Part shown: positions 16,862 through 26,753 of the stretch, piece after piece
Numbering within the stretch: position 1 is the first letter of the stretch
Layout: every line of letters begins with the position of its first letter
The notes under the pieces: model-generated
What the model was told of the DNA's origin: nothing
The model's input: only the letters and a program-made list of their open reading frames with translations
The model's database searches: none
Assembly (NCBI RefSeq): GCF_009295825.1
Contig: NZ_WHKF01000004.1
Location: forward strand, 62,001-126,000
DNA length: 64,000 nucleotides
Source of the DNA: Marinifilum sp. N1E240
GTDB taxonomy: Bacteria; Bacteroidota; Bacteroidia; Bacteroidales; Marinifilaceae
Reading direction: 5' to 3'
Made by a program: the position numbers and the translations under genes

Positions 16862-19800
16862 ATGAAAAAAAGGAAACTATTAGTCAGGGATCTAACATTA
16901 AGAGATGGACAGCAATCTCTTTTTGCGACTAGAATGCCGCAAGCAGAGATCGAGAAAGTATTGCACCTGTATAAGAAAGCAAACTTTTATGCAATGGAAG
17001 TGTGGGGTGGAGCAGTACCTGATTCTGTAATGCGTTATTTGAATGAGGATCCTTGGTATCGTCTAGAGTCCATTAAAGAGGTGATTGGTGATGTTTCCAA
17101 ACTTACCGCCTTATCTCGTGGACGAAATTTATTTGGTTATAGCCCTTATCCTGAAACAGTAATTAAGAATTTTAATACACAAGCCGTAAAATCAGGTTTG
17201 GGTATCATGCGTATTTTCGATTGTTTGAATGATATCGAAAATATGAAATCTACAATTAAGTACGTTAAAGAAGCTGGAGGTTTGGCTGATTGTGCTGTGT
17301 GTTTCACTGTAGATTCCAAGTTTCCTACTAAAAAAGAAGATTTGGAAAGATTAACAATTAAGGATCTTCCTGAGCAAATTTTTGATCTTGACTACTTTGT
17401 GAACATGGCGAAGAAGCTTGAAGCTTTAGGAGCCGATATGATTTCACTTAAAGATATGGCTGGATTAGCTTCACCTTCATTTGCAGGTAAAATCATTCGC
17501 CGATTTAAAGAAGAATTAAGTATTCCTGTTGATTTCCATTCACATTCTACACCTGGATACGGATTAGCTTCTGCTCTTTCTGCGATAGTTAATGGTGTTG
17601 ATATTATCGACACAAACATCATGAACTTTGCTGGTGGTTCAGCAGCTCCGGCATACGAATTGGTATATTTATTCTGCCAGAAATTGGGCATTGAATTAGA
17701 TGGTGATGCGAAAACTGTTGTAGAAATCAACAAAATTCTGAAAGAGATTCGTACGAATGCTTTGGCTGATGTAGATAGCTACAAGCAATTCCCAATTGAA
17801 TTTGATATTACAAAAGATAAATTGCCAGCAAACATTGATCAATTATTCGATGTGGCAATTAAGCATGCAAAAGCAGACAACGAGGAAGAATTGTTGAAAG
17901 CTTGTCATGCAATTGAAGAATATTTTAATTTCCCAGCTCCTAACGAAATGGTTAAGAATGCGGAAATTCCTGGAGGTATGTACACTAACATGCTAAACCA
18001 GTTGAAAGCTTTAGGTTTGGAAACCCTGCTTGAGAGAGTGTTAGAAGTGGTACCGGTGGTTCGTTTGGATGCAGGTTGTCCGCCATTGGTAACCCCTTCT
18101 TCTCAAATTGTAGGTGTACAGGCTGTAAACTGTGTAATCGATGAGAACTCTGGTCGTCCGTTCTATACTAACGTATCCAACCAATTCTTTAATTTGGTTA
18201 AAGGTGAATATGGAACAACTCCAATTGATATTGTTCCTGCATTTCGTGAAAAAATCACAGGAAAAGCTGAAAAAGTAGAATATGATGTAGATGCTTATGT
18301 ATCTCCTGAAAATCCAACATTGCCACAGTACGGAAACGTAAAATTGGCTAAGGACGATAAAGAATTCATGTTGCTAGAACTTTTCCCATTGGTAGCTAAA
18401 GGTTACTTAGAAGGAAAGCGTAAAGTAGAATTCGAAGCACAAAGAGAAGCAAATCGCAAGAAAATTGCTGCTGAAAGAGCTGCAATCAAACGTACAGGTA
18501 GATTAAAGATTCGTGACCTTACCCTTCGTGATGGTCAGCAATCATTATTTGCTACTCGTGTTCCTCAGGCTGAAATTGAAACAGTTCTGCCTTTGTACAA
18601 AGATGCTAACTTCTATGCAATGGAAGTATGGGGTGGAGCAATTCCTGATTCTGTAATGCGTTACTTGAATGAGGATCCATGGCATCGATTAGAGTCTATT
18701 AAAGAAGTTATTGGTGATGTTTCACATTTAACAGCTCTATCTCGTGGTAGAAACTTATTTGGTTATTCTCCATATCCAGAGTCAGTAATCGAAGGTTTCA
18801 ATAAGAATGCTGTGAAATCCGGTTTGGGTATCATGCGTATCTTCGACTGTCTGAACGATGTGAAGAACATGGAAACTACCATTAGGTATATGAAAGAGGC
18901 AGGCGGTATTGCCGACTGTGCTGTTTGTTATACTGTAGATCCTAAGTTTACAAGAAAGCAAAGATGGAAAGCATTACTTGCGGGTAAGAAGTTGCCTAAG
19001 AAGATCTTCGATGTTGACTATTTTGTTAACAAAGCGAAGCAAATGGAAGCAATGGGAGCTGATATGATTACCGTAAAGGATATGGCTGGATTGATTCCTC
19101 CATCATTATCAGGTAAGATTATCAAGCGTTTGAAGAAAGAGATTGATCTTCCTATTGATTTTCATACTCACTGTACTCCAGGTTATGGTTTAGGTGCTGT
19201 TTTAATGGCAATTGTTAATGGTGTTGATATTGTTGATACAAACATCTTGAATTTTGCAGGTGGACCAGCTGCTCCGGCATTCGAAATCATTCAGATTTTT
19301 GCTGATAAGTTAGGTTTGGACACAGGTGTGAATCTGGAGGCTGTTGTTGAAATCAACAAGGAATTAAAGGGAATTCGTGAGAGAATTGCAGAATTCGATT
19401 CTTACAAAATGTTCCCATTAGAATTTGATATTACTGCTGATTATCTTCCAAAAGAGATTGATTCATTATTCGATAAAGCTATTGAATTAGCTAAAGCTGA
19501 TAAGGAAGAAGAATTGTTAGAGGTTTGTAACGCTATTGATAAGTTCTTCAACTTCCCGGCACCAAACGAAGAGGTCAAAGCTGCTGAAATTCCAGGTGGC
19601 ATGTACACCAATATGTTGGCTCAGTTGAAAAGCTTAGGTTTGGAAGATTTATTGCCAACTGTATTATTGAAAGTACCGGAAGTACGAGTTGCAGCAGGTT
19701 GTCCTCCATTGGTTACTCCATCATCGCAAATTATCGGTGTACAGGCAGTAAACTATGTATTGGATGTGAACAGCGGTAAAGCTCCATATACAAACGTAAA

Positions 19801-20302
19801 TAACCAGTTCTTTAACCTTGTAAAAGGGGAGTACGGTGAAACTCCAATCGATATCGATCCGGAATACCGTCATAAGATCTGTGGTCAGAGCGAAGCAACT
19901 GACTTTGATGTAAGTAAATATCAATCACCGGAGAATCCAGTATTGGATGAGTTTGGTGGAGTTAAATTGGCTGAAAACGAAAAAGAAATGCTATTGTTGG
20001 AATTATTCCCAACTGTTGCTGGTCCTTTCTTGAAAAACAGAAAAGCCGATGCTTACTACGAAAAAGTAAATGCTGAAGAGGAAGAAAAACAAAGAATCAT
20101 TGACGAGAAGAAAGCTGCTTACAGAGCAATTCCTGCAGAAGAGAAAGAAGCTATGATGCTTAAGGGATTGTATAGTATGGGAGGAGATTCTACTCAAGCA
20201 ACCGGAGAAATTACTCAGCCTGAGGAGAAAGAATCAAAGCTTGATATCAAAACAAAAGAAATGCTTATGGCACAGAAGCCTAAAAGCAGATTAGTAGGGT
20301 AA
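16862..20302 (+). CDS. Tandem-duplicated biotin-dependent carboxyltransferase (OadA / pyruvate carboxylase B / 5S type)
   Basis: 1146 residues in one open frame. Residues about 1-545 and 546-1146 are two full carboxyltransferase units, each with an HMGL-like barrel and a PYC/OADA conserved domain. Both keep the signature RDLTLRDGQQSLFATR, the carbamylated-lysine motif (ISLKDMAGL and ITVKDMAGL), the metal ligands HxH (FHSHSTPGYG and FHTHCTPGYG) and a C-terminal EIPGGMYTNML segment. There is no biotin carboxylase and no biotin-carrier (MKM) domain, so partners must be encoded elsewhere. Expected chemistry is carboxyl transfer between pyruvate/oxaloacetate and biotin. Single units of this family are about 500-600 residues, so the fusion is unusual. 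Copies differ at many silent sites, so the duplication is not recent. Confidence 0.88.
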   Translation: MKKRKLLVRDLTLRDGQQSLFATRMPQAEIEKVLHLYKKANFYAMEVWGGAVPDSVMRYLNEDPWYRLESIKEVIGDVSKLTALSRGRNLFGYSPYPETVIKNFNTQAVKSGLGIMRIFDCLNDIENMKSTIKYVKEAGGLADCAVCFTVDSKFPTKKEDLERLTIKDLPEQIFDLDYFVNMAKKLEALGADMISLKDMAGLASPSFAGKIIRRFKEELSIPVDFHSHSTPGYGLASALSAIVNGVDIIDTNIMNFAGGSAAPAYELVYLFCQKLGIELDGDAKTVVEINKILKEIRTNALADVDSYKQFPIEFDITKDKLPANIDQLFDVAIKHAKADNEEELLKACHAIEEYFNFPAPNEMVKNAEIPGGMYTNMLNQLKALGLETLLERVLEVVPVVRLDAGCPPLVTPSSQIVGVQAVNCVIDENSGRPFYTNVSNQFFNLVKGEYGTTPIDIVPAFREKITGKAEKVEYDVDAYVSPENPTLPQYGNVKLAKDDKEFMLLELFPLVAKGYLEGKRKVEFEAQREANRKKIAAERAAIKRTGRLKIRDLTLRDGQQSLFATRVPQAEIETVLPLYKDANFYAMEVWGGAIPDSVMRYLNEDPWHRLESIKEVIGDVSHLTALSRGRNLFGYSPYPESVIEGFNKNAVKSGLGIMRIFDCLNDVKNMETTIRYMKEAGGIADCAVCYTVDPKFTRKQRWKALLAGKKLPKKIFDVDYFVNKAKQMEAMGADMITVKDMAGLIPPSLSGKIIKRLKKEIDLPIDFHTHCTPGYGLGAVLMAIVNGVDIVDTNILNFAGGPAAPAFEIIQIFADKLGLDTGVNLEAVVEINKELKGIRERIAEFDSYKMFPLEFDITADYLPKEIDSLFDKAIELAKADKEEELLEVCNAIDKFFNFPAPNEEVKAAEIPGGMYTNMLAQLKSLGLEDLLPTVLLKVPEVRVAAGCPPLVTPSSQIIGVQAVNYVLDVNSGKAPYTNVNNQFFNLVKGEYGETPIDIDPEYRHKICGQSEATDFDVSKYQSPENPVLDEFGGVKLAENEKEMLLLELFPTVAGPFLKNRKADAYYEKVNAEEEEKQRIIDEKKAAYRAIPAEEKEAMMLKGLYSMGGDSTQATGEITQPEEKESKLDIKTKEMLMAQKPKSRLVG

Positions 20303-20332
20303 AGTTTTCTCTATATATTTTACACGCAACCT

Positions 20333-20365
20333 AAAAGTGCTGCTCCTCGGAGTGGCACTTTTTTT
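20333..20365 (+). terminator. Terminator of the tandem carboxyltransferase gene
   Basis: AAAAGTGC and CTCC pair with GGAG and GCACTTTT across a 2-base internal mismatch, followed by a T run. Confidence 0.75.
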
Positions 20366-20403
20366 GAATAAAATTTAGCGCAAAACTCTTGATCTGAGAA
20401 AAA

Positions 20404-20439
20404 AAAGTCCGGACAACTTTTTATGATAGTCCGGACTTT
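20404..20439 (-). terminator. Terminator of the ABC exporter operon
   Basis: 11-base perfect stem AAAGTCCGGAC/GTCCGGACTTT; on the minus strand the second arm runs into a T tract. Confidence 0.75.
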
Positions 20440-20500
20440 ATTTAATCCGAATTACGGTTTTTCATGAAACAAGTTCCCACGATTCAAGTCTGTGTATTTA

Positions 20501-22933
20501 TTATTCGTACTTAAGAGCATAAATCGGATCTTTTCTTGCTGCATTCCAGGTTTGCCAGCTTACCGTAACAATTGCAATGATCAAAGCTATGATACCAGCA
20601 AGGGCAAATATCCACCATGATAAATCTGTTTTGTAAGCAAAGTGCTGTAACCAGTCTTCTGCAGTATAATAGGCTAGCGGACAGGCGATAATAAATGCCA
20701 GAGCAACCCAAATAGCATATTCCCTAATTAATTGTATCATAATTTCCAAAGAACTAGCTCCATTTGCTTTTCTAATTCCAATTTCTTTGGTTTTGTGCTG
20801 AATGCTGTAGGATGATAATGCAAACATTCCCAAAATTGATAGTAATATGGAAAGAATAGCGAACAATGTAAGTGCTTTCATTTCCTTGTATTGGTTTTTG
20901 TAAATTTCGGCGTAAATATCATCAAGAAATTTATATTTCATTAGCGAATCGGGAAATAACTGATTCCATTCTTTAGTAAGTTTCTGGATTGCTTCGGCTT
21001 TTTTGTTTTTATTAATTTTCACTAGAAAAGTTCCATTAAAAATACGTTTAAGACCAATCACCATTGGTAATTCTTTCGAAAAAAGATCAGCATAGTGTAA
21101 ATCTTTAATTACAGCTACAATTTCCCCCTTTTTAAAATACCGAGGAGCTCTAAAATGATATTGAAATTGTCTTCCGATAGCATCTTCGGGATTTTTAAAC
21201 CCTAGTTTTTTAACCGCTGATTCATTTAATATGTATTGCTCTTTAAAATTTTTGTGGATAGGATCGAGTTTTTCTAAATTCTGGAGTGCTATCTCGCTAT
21301 TGGGTGTTATTGCTTTGCATTCCCAGATAAAATCTGATCCATTCTGTAATTCTAAATTTCCAACTAAGGCTTTAATATTGAATAGTTTGAAAAAGTCTTT
21401 TTCTACTGAATTAATCATGATTCTATTCTCCTTGCTGTTTTCAATTCCTTCCATTTCGAAAGAGTGCTCGAAATCAGGAAAGATTCCAGGTGGCATGAAT
21501 GTGGAACTTAAATATTCAATTTCGGAGTGTTGTTGCACTTTTTCTTTTAACAAATCAAATTTAGCTATAGCCTCATATGGAAAATTGCTAATGGTTAATA
21601 TGGATTCTTTATCTTCTCCTGGATGTGTTTTTTGGATATAATCAACTTGCTTGTGTAATACCATGGTAAGTATTATTGCTGATATTGACAATACAAATTG
21701 GAATACAAGTGAAATGATAAATTTTTTGGATCCTTGATCAGGAGTTTTACTTAAGTTATTCGATATGTTTTTTGTATAAAGAGGCAGCAAAGCAATAAAA
21801 CTAAATAGAATTGCAAAAAAAATCGATACACATAAAAAGAGTTTTATTGAGAAATTAAACTGCAGATTAAAATTAGAAATATTATCAAAATTTATAGCAA
21901 TTAAAGTTCCAATAACAATAGCAATGCAGGTATGAAAAAGAGATACACCAATTTGATTTGTTGATAAATTCAAAAGCGAAGCTCCATTAATGATTTTTAT
22001 TTTTAAATCCTTTAGATTGGTAGTAAACTGTACAAAATTTAAATTTGAATAATTTACAATGGCGATTAGGAATACTATTAATGCACCAATAACCAGAATT
22101 ATAATGGAATTCAAATTGCCATTTGATCCCAGTTCATCACGCATGTGGCTTTTTAGATGAATATCTTTTAGATTCATTAATTTGAACGTGGGCGCTAATT
22201 CACTCTCTTTTACATTTTTTTTCCAATACAGATTTAAAGCATCTGCTAGTTGAATTGGATTACTCTCTTTTTGCAGAAGTAAATAAGTAAAAGCAGTACC
22301 ATATGGACTTTGCAGGTTTTCTGTTTTCTCTGAAATCAGTAAATTGAAAGTCATATGAGAATTAGATGGAAAATCATCAAAAACAGCTTTCACGGTATAG
22401 CTTGTTCCATCATTATTATCATATTCCGATTTTATTTTTACTTCCTTACCAACAACCTTAGTATCGCCAAAATACTTAAGCGCGGCTTTTTTACTTAAAA
22501 CAATTTCATTGGTATTTTTAAAAAGATCATTTTTATTTCCCTGTAGAAGGTTAAAATCGAATAGGTTAAAAAAGGAATGATCTGTGTAAAACGATTTTTC
22601 AATACTATATGTTTCAGCTCCGACTTTCAAGCTTAAATTGTAAGTATTAGTTAGTAAGGTAACATCTTTTATTTCGGGAAAATAATCATATAAACTCGAT
22701 GTGTAATAACCATTTAAGGAAGCTGTTTGAAGATTGTCAGCAGTTTCCATAAATCCTACTCTTCCAGGTTTATCTACGTTTAATCGGTAGATATTATCTG
22801 CCTTTGAATGGAATTTGTCAAATGACAATTCGTGTATGGTGTAGGTGCTTACCAATAAAATAGCAGCAAACGCAATAGCAATACCAATAATATTAATCGT
22901 AGCCCACTTGTTTTTTTGAGATAGTATTTTCAT
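20501..22933 (-). CDS. MacB/FtsX-like ABC transporter permease
   Basis: 810 residues. TM1 is at about 10-30, followed by a large periplasmic MacB-type core (FDKFHSKADNIYRLN, ... VVGKEVKI). Three helices lie around 280-395, then a further helix near 410 and a second periplasmic core. The last three FtsX helices include the conserved SSYSIQHKTKEIGIRKANGASSLEI. It is a double-length permease, as is usual in Bacteroidetes for this family. It probably works with the ATPase gene 12 bases upstream to move or expel an envelope-located substrate; the substrate is unknown. Confidence 0.88.
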   Translation of the reverse strand: MKILSQKNKWATINIIGIAIAFAAILLVSTYTIHELSFDKFHSKADNIYRLNVDKPGRVGFMETADNLQTASLNGYYTSSLYDYFPEIKDVTLLTNTYNLSLKVGAETYSIEKSFYTDHSFFNLFDFNLLQGNKNDLFKNTNEIVLSKKAALKYFGDTKVVGKEVKIKSEYDNNDGTSYTVKAVFDDFPSNSHMTFNLLISEKTENLQSPYGTAFTYLLLQKESNPIQLADALNLYWKKNVKESELAPTFKLMNLKDIHLKSHMRDELGSNGNLNSIIILVIGALIVFLIAIVNYSNLNFVQFTTNLKDLKIKIINGASLLNLSTNQIGVSLFHTCIAIVIGTLIAINFDNISNFNLQFNFSIKLFLCVSIFFAILFSFIALLPLYTKNISNNLSKTPDQGSKKFIISLVFQFVLSISAIILTMVLHKQVDYIQKTHPGEDKESILTISNFPYEAIAKFDLLKEKVQQHSEIEYLSSTFMPPGIFPDFEHSFEMEGIENSKENRIMINSVEKDFFKLFNIKALVGNLELQNGSDFIWECKAITPNSEIALQNLEKLDPIHKNFKEQYILNESAVKKLGFKNPEDAIGRQFQYHFRAPRYFKKGEIVAVIKDLHYADLFSKELPMVIGLKRIFNGTFLVKINKNKKAEAIQKLTKEWNQLFPDSLMKYKFLDDIYAEIYKNQYKEMKALTLFAILSILLSILGMFALSSYSIQHKTKEIGIRKANGASSLEIMIQLIREYAIWVALAFIIACPLAYYTAEDWLQHFAYKTDLSWWIFALAGIIALIIAIVTVSWQTWNAARKDPIYALKYE

Positions 22934-22945
22934 AGCTTTTATTGA

Positions 22946-23644
22946 TTAATATACAACTTGTGCAATTTCCTTTTTAGTATTTTCAAGCGCAATTTCTCCA
23001 TCGAACAATCGAATAACACGATGAGCAAATTCGGCATCTCGTTCTGAGTGGGTAACCATTACTATTGTAGTTCCATCATTATTTAATTCGCTTAATAAAT
23101 TCATTACTTCCAGCCCGGTTTTCGAATCCAGATTACCAGTAGGTTCATCGGCAAGTAAAAGTTTTGGATTTGCTGCAACAGCTCTAGCAATGGCAACTCT
23201 TTGCTGCTGTCCACCTGACAGTTGTTGTGGATAATGATTTCTTCTGTGACCTATTTTCATTCGATCTAACATTTCCAAAACACGTTCTTTCTTTTTTGCT
23301 GAAGAATAGTGCAAATATTTTAAAGGGAGTTCTACGTTTTTATAAACATTCAATTCATCAATTAAATTGAACGATTGAAAAACAAAATTGATGTTTCCTT
23401 TTCGAAGCTTATTTCTTTGATTTTCCTTTTGCATTCCAACTTCATCATCACAAAAGAAATATCGTCCATCAGATGGACTATCAAGTATTCCTAAGATATT
23501 TAAAAGTGTTGATTTTCCGCATCCAGAAGGTCCCATAATAGCGACAAATTCACCTTCTTTAATCTCTAAGTTTATACTGTTTAGGGCTGTTGTTTCTATG
23601 TCTTCAGTTTTGAAAACTTTCGTCAGATTTTCAATTTTAATCAT
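22946..23644 (-). CDS. ABC transporter ATPase, LolD/MacB type
   Basis: 232 residues: Walker A GPSGCGKST (38-46), Q loop FVFQSFNL, signature LSGGQQQRVAIARA, Walker B LLLADEPTGNLDSKTG and H-loop MVTHS. This is the MacB/LolD branch of ATPases that drives FtsX-type permeases. It is the first gene of the operon, with a possible sigma-54 promoter at 23729-23744, and is divergent from a sigma-54 activator gene. Confidence 0.92.
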   Translation of the reverse strand: MIKIENLTKVFKTEDIETTALNSINLEIKEGEFVAIMGPSGCGKSTLLNILGILDSPSDGRYFFCDDEVGMQKENQRNKLRKGNINFVFQSFNLIDELNVYKNVELPLKYLHYSSAKKKERVLEMLDRMKIGHRRNHYPQQLSGGQQQRVAIARAVAANPKLLLADEPTGNLDSKTGLEVMNLLSELNNDGTTIVMVTHSERDAEFAHRVIRLFDGEIALENTKKEIAQVVY

Positions 23645-23728
23645 TAGTGTTGGATTTTGAATTACAATTCTAAATGTTAAACTCTACAATCACAAATTAT
23701 TTTATGATTTCAATTCTATCTGACAATA

Positions 23729-23744
23729 ACCAATTGATGTGCCA
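23729..23744 (-). promoter_or_regulatory. Candidate sigma-54 promoter for the ABC exporter operon
   Basis: The minus strand reads TGGCAC-ATCAA-TTGGT. The -24 box is perfect and the spacing is right; the -12 box has TTGG in place of TTGC. It is about 85 bases before the ATPase start and points away from an NtrC-type activator gene. Confidence 0.5.
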
Positions 23745-23806
23745 TGTTTGTTAATTGATCTGTTAATAGGTCGTTAGAGTGTAATGGTGGATTTTTAGTG
23801 ATAAAA

Positions 23807-23853
23807 AAAATGTAAAATTCTTTTATTTTAACTGTATAGTTTCTTTACATTTT
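23807..23853. promoter_or_regulatory. Inverted repeat, possible activator-binding site
   Basis: AAAATGTAAA (23807-23816) and TTTACATTTT (23844-23853) are 10-base complements 27 bases apart. They lie about 65-125 bases upstream of the sigma-54-like promoter, where enhancer sites for NtrC-type activators normally sit. The right arm also overlaps the regulator's own promoter. Confidence 0.4.
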
Positions 23854-23885
23854 GTTGAGTTGTTAATCTCATTTTTCTACATTTG
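23851..23885 (+). promoter_or_regulatory. Promoter of the sigma-54 regulator gene
   Basis: TACATTTG (23878-23885) is an exact TAnnTTTG. TTTG/TTG lies at 23851-23857, 20-23 bases upstream. The leader to the ATG at 23905 is short. Confidence 0.5.
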
Positions 23886-23904
23886 GTTGTCTTAATTCTA
23901 AAAT

Positions 23905-25269
23905 ATGTCATCAGAAAAAATTTTAATTGTCGACGATCACAAACGAGTTCGTGTTTCCTTACAAATGTTATTGCAGGATGAATTTGAGCTTGTAAATACA
24001 CTTTCGAACCCTAAAAGCTTACTAAGTGAACTCCAGTCTTGCCAATATGATATTGTTCTTTTGGATATGAACTTTTCAGCAGGTATAAATACAGGAAATG
24101 AAGGATTGTTTTGGATGCAGGAAATAAAAAAACAGAATGCAGATCTAGTTGTTGTTTTATTAACAGCTTATGGCGATGTTGAATTGGCAGTTAATGCCAT
24201 AAAAAATGGAGCAAGTGATTTTGTATTGAAACCCTGGGACAATAATAAATTGATTATTACTCTAAAAACAGCATTGAAATTGCGCAATTCTAAATTGAAG
24301 ATTCAAAAATTAGAATCTGATAAAAGGGAACTGTCAAAAGAGTTAAATCACAATCAGACTGAGATTATTGGACAATCGAAAGTTATGATGGATTTGAAGA
24401 AAGTAATTTCGAAGGTGGCGAAAACCGATGCTAATGTGTTGATATTAGGCGAGCATGGTTCGGGAAAAGAGGTTGTTGCAAGAGAAATGCATCGATTGTC
24501 AAATAGATGTGAAAATGTATTTATTTCGGTTGATATGGGAGCAATTAGCGAATCATTATTTGAAAGTGAATTGTTTGGACATGAAAAGGGAGCCTTTACC
24601 GATGCTAAAGAAGCGAAAATTGGACGTTTTGAATTGGCATCAGGAGGAACTCTTTTTTTGGATGAAATAGGGAATTTAAGTCTGGAAATGCAAGCGAAAC
24701 TTCTTTCCGTATTGCAATGTAGACAAGTGACTCGCGTAGGTGATCATAAAGCAAGAAATATCGATATTCACTTGTTATGTGCTACCAATAAAAATCTTGA
24801 AAAGATGGTGGAAGAAGGAAGCTTTCGGGAAGATTTGCTTTATAGAATTAACACCATTCGGCTTGATGTACCGGCCTTACGTGATCGCGGCGGAGATATT
24901 GTTTTGCTAGCTGAATATTTCCTTCTGAAATATGCGAAAAAATACAATAAAGGAAAGCTGCGTTTTACAATAGAAGCACGTGATAAGCTTCGAAATTATT
25001 CATGGACTGGGAATGTAAGGGAGTTGCAACACGCTGTTGAGAAAGCAGTAATTCTTTCAGAACAAAATATGATTACCAGTGATGATTTTCTATTTAAACA
25101 AATCAATGGACAAGCTGTTAGGATATCGCCTAAAAGTTTTGAAGAGATGGAAAAACAAATGATAATAATGGCAATGGATCGATACAAAGGCAACCTTACT
25201 CATATGGCAAAGGAATTAGGTGTTACTCGTCCGACTCTCTATCACAAAATAAAAAAATATGATTTATAA
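23905..25269 (+). CDS. Sigma-54-dependent response regulator (NtrC family)
   Basis: 454 residues. The receiver domain (1-125) has Asp54 in IVLLDM, the switch TAYGD and LKPWD. The AAA+ domain (about 150-380) has Walker A GEHGSGKE and the sigma-54 contact loop ESELFGHEKGAFTDA; the usual GAFTGA reads GAFTDA here. The Walker B region is GGTLFLDEIGNL, with an arginine finger region FREDLLYRIN. The C-terminal Fis-type helix-turn-helix is HMAKELGVTRPTLYHKIKKY. It needs RpoN to open promoters. Its stop region overlaps the start of the kinase gene by 11 bases, so the two are partners. The divergent ABC exporter is the obvious target. Confidence 0.93.
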   Translation: MSSEKILIVDDHKRVRVSLQMLLQDEFELVNTLSNPKSLLSELQSCQYDIVLLDMNFSAGINTGNEGLFWMQEIKKQNADLVVVLLTAYGDVELAVNAIKNGASDFVLKPWDNNKLIITLKTALKLRNSKLKIQKLESDKRELSKELNHNQTEIIGQSKVMMDLKKVISKVAKTDANVLILGEHGSGKEVVAREMHRLSNRCENVFISVDMGAISESLFESELFGHEKGAFTDAKEAKIGRFELASGGTLFLDEIGNLSLEMQAKLLSVLQCRQVTRVGDHKARNIDIHLLCATNKNLEKMVEEGSFREDLLYRINTIRLDVPALRDRGGDIVLLAEYFLLKYAKKYNKGKLRFTIEARDKLRNYSWTGNVRELQHAVEKAVILSEQNMITSDDFLFKQINGQAVRISPKSFEEMEKQMIIMAMDRYKGNLTHMAKELGVTRPTLYHKIKKYDL

Positions 25270-26608
25270 AAATCTACTTGTTCAGATTGTGATTCGTTTA
25301 GTGGGGATTCTTTTATTAAGTTTTGTTGCAGGTTTTATTTATTGGGAAACAAAATTTCAATTAATAGCTTATCTTCTTTTACTTGTTTTGATATGGTTTA
25401 GCTATCGATTAATTCATTATTTAAATGCAACCAATCGTTTGTTGACTCAGTTTTTTCTCTCGGTAAAAAATGATGATATAAGCATAAAGGTTCCTCGTAA
25501 TGTAAAGGGAAAATCGTTTGAGGAATTGCATAAAAGTATGTACGAGATTAATCAAACCATAAGAGATTTGCGTTTGCAATTTCAACGTAAAGAAATGCAT
25601 AGTGAAGCCATAATAGAGCACGCATCAATTGGCTTGCTTTCTTTTAATAAAGATGGAATTGTTGGATGTATAAATATAAAAGGGAGGGAGTTGCTGGGGA
25701 TTCATAACTTGATAAATATTAAAGCTTTGCTAAAGATCGATGAGGAGTTGGTGAAGTTAATGATGAGGATTAAACCTGGAGAAACACAAGCTCATAATTT
25801 TCAAAAAAATCAGATTAATAGATATTTATTGATCTCCTGTACGAGTATAGTATTAACTGATGTAGAGTTTAAATTGGTATCAATTGCAGATATTAAAAAT
25901 GAAATAGATGCCAAAGAACTTGAATCATGGCAGAAATTAATAAATGTTCTCACGCATGAAATTATGAATTCGGTTTCACCTTTAACTTGTTTATCTGAAA
26001 AATTGGAAAACAACTATCGAAAAATAGAAGCCGGTACAATTCTTACCGAATCCGTTCTTAATAAAACCAGAGATGGTCTTCAGGTTATTAAAGAGCAGGG
26101 GCAAGGTTTAATGTATTTTGTTGAGGCTTACCGTGAATTGTCTCGTATCCCAAAGCCATTGCTAAAAAGTGTTTCGGTTGCCAAACTGTTTTTGCATCTT
26201 AAGGAGTTACTAAATTTAGAGTCAAATGAGAAAATACAGTTTCATTTTAATGTATATCCCGAAAATTTGAATGTTCATGCCGATGAAATCTTACTAAAGC
26301 AAGTGCTTATTAACCTTATTAAAAATGCTCAACAAGCAATTCATAATGAGGGCGAAATTAAGATTAATGCAGAATTTGAGGAAGATCATTTTGTGAAGAT
26401 TAGTATTGCAGACACTGGCTGTGGAATAACTGTAGAGGACCTTAAAAATGTATTTGTACCTTTTTATACGACAAAAGAGGAAGGTTCGGGAATTGGATTG
26501 AGTGTTGCTCGACAAATAATTCGTTTGCATAAGGGGAATATCAGTCTAAAATCAGACCTGAAACAAGGTACTACAGTATCTGTTTTGTTAAAATCAAAAC
26601 AGATATGA
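25259..26608 (+). CDS. NtrY-like sensor histidine kinase
   Basis: 449 residues. Two helices (about 10-30 and 33-52) with almost no periplasmic loop suggest sensing within or under the membrane. A HAMP-like segment and a PAS domain (EAIIEHASIGLLSFNKDG) follow. The HisKA motif is INVLTHEIMNSVSPL with His233, and the HATPase has NLIKNAQQAI, DTGCGI and GSGIGLSVARQII. It overlaps the upstream regulator gene, a typical two-component pair. Bacteroidetes often place such pairs next to MacB-like exporters that respond to envelope stress. Confidence 0.9.
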   Translation: MIYKNLLVQIVIRLVGILLLSFVAGFIYWETKFQLIAYLLLLVLIWFSYRLIHYLNATNRLLTQFFLSVKNDDISIKVPRNVKGKSFEELHKSMYEINQTIRDLRLQFQRKEMHSEAIIEHASIGLLSFNKDGIVGCINIKGRELLGIHNLINIKALLKIDEELVKLMMRIKPGETQAHNFQKNQINRYLLISCTSIVLTDVEFKLVSIADIKNEIDAKELESWQKLINVLTHEIMNSVSPLTCLSEKLENNYRKIEAGTILTESVLNKTRDGLQVIKEQGQGLMYFVEAYRELSRIPKPLLKSVSVAKLFLHLKELLNLESNEKIQFHFNVYPENLNVHADEILLKQVLINLIKNAQQAIHNEGEIKINAEFEEDHFVKISIADTGCGITVEDLKNVFVPFYTTKEEGSGIGLSVARQIIRLHKGNISLKSDLKQGTTVSVLLKSKQI

Positions 26609-26753
26609 ATCAAAAAAATAAACATAATTATTATATGTTTTGTTAATAAATTTTTAGAAACCTTAGTTCCAATCTTATTTATAACAAATGAAAATAGCTC
26701 TTTTCGGGATTTAGAAAGTGTTTGTGAAGCAAAAAAAATGATATTTTAGGAAA

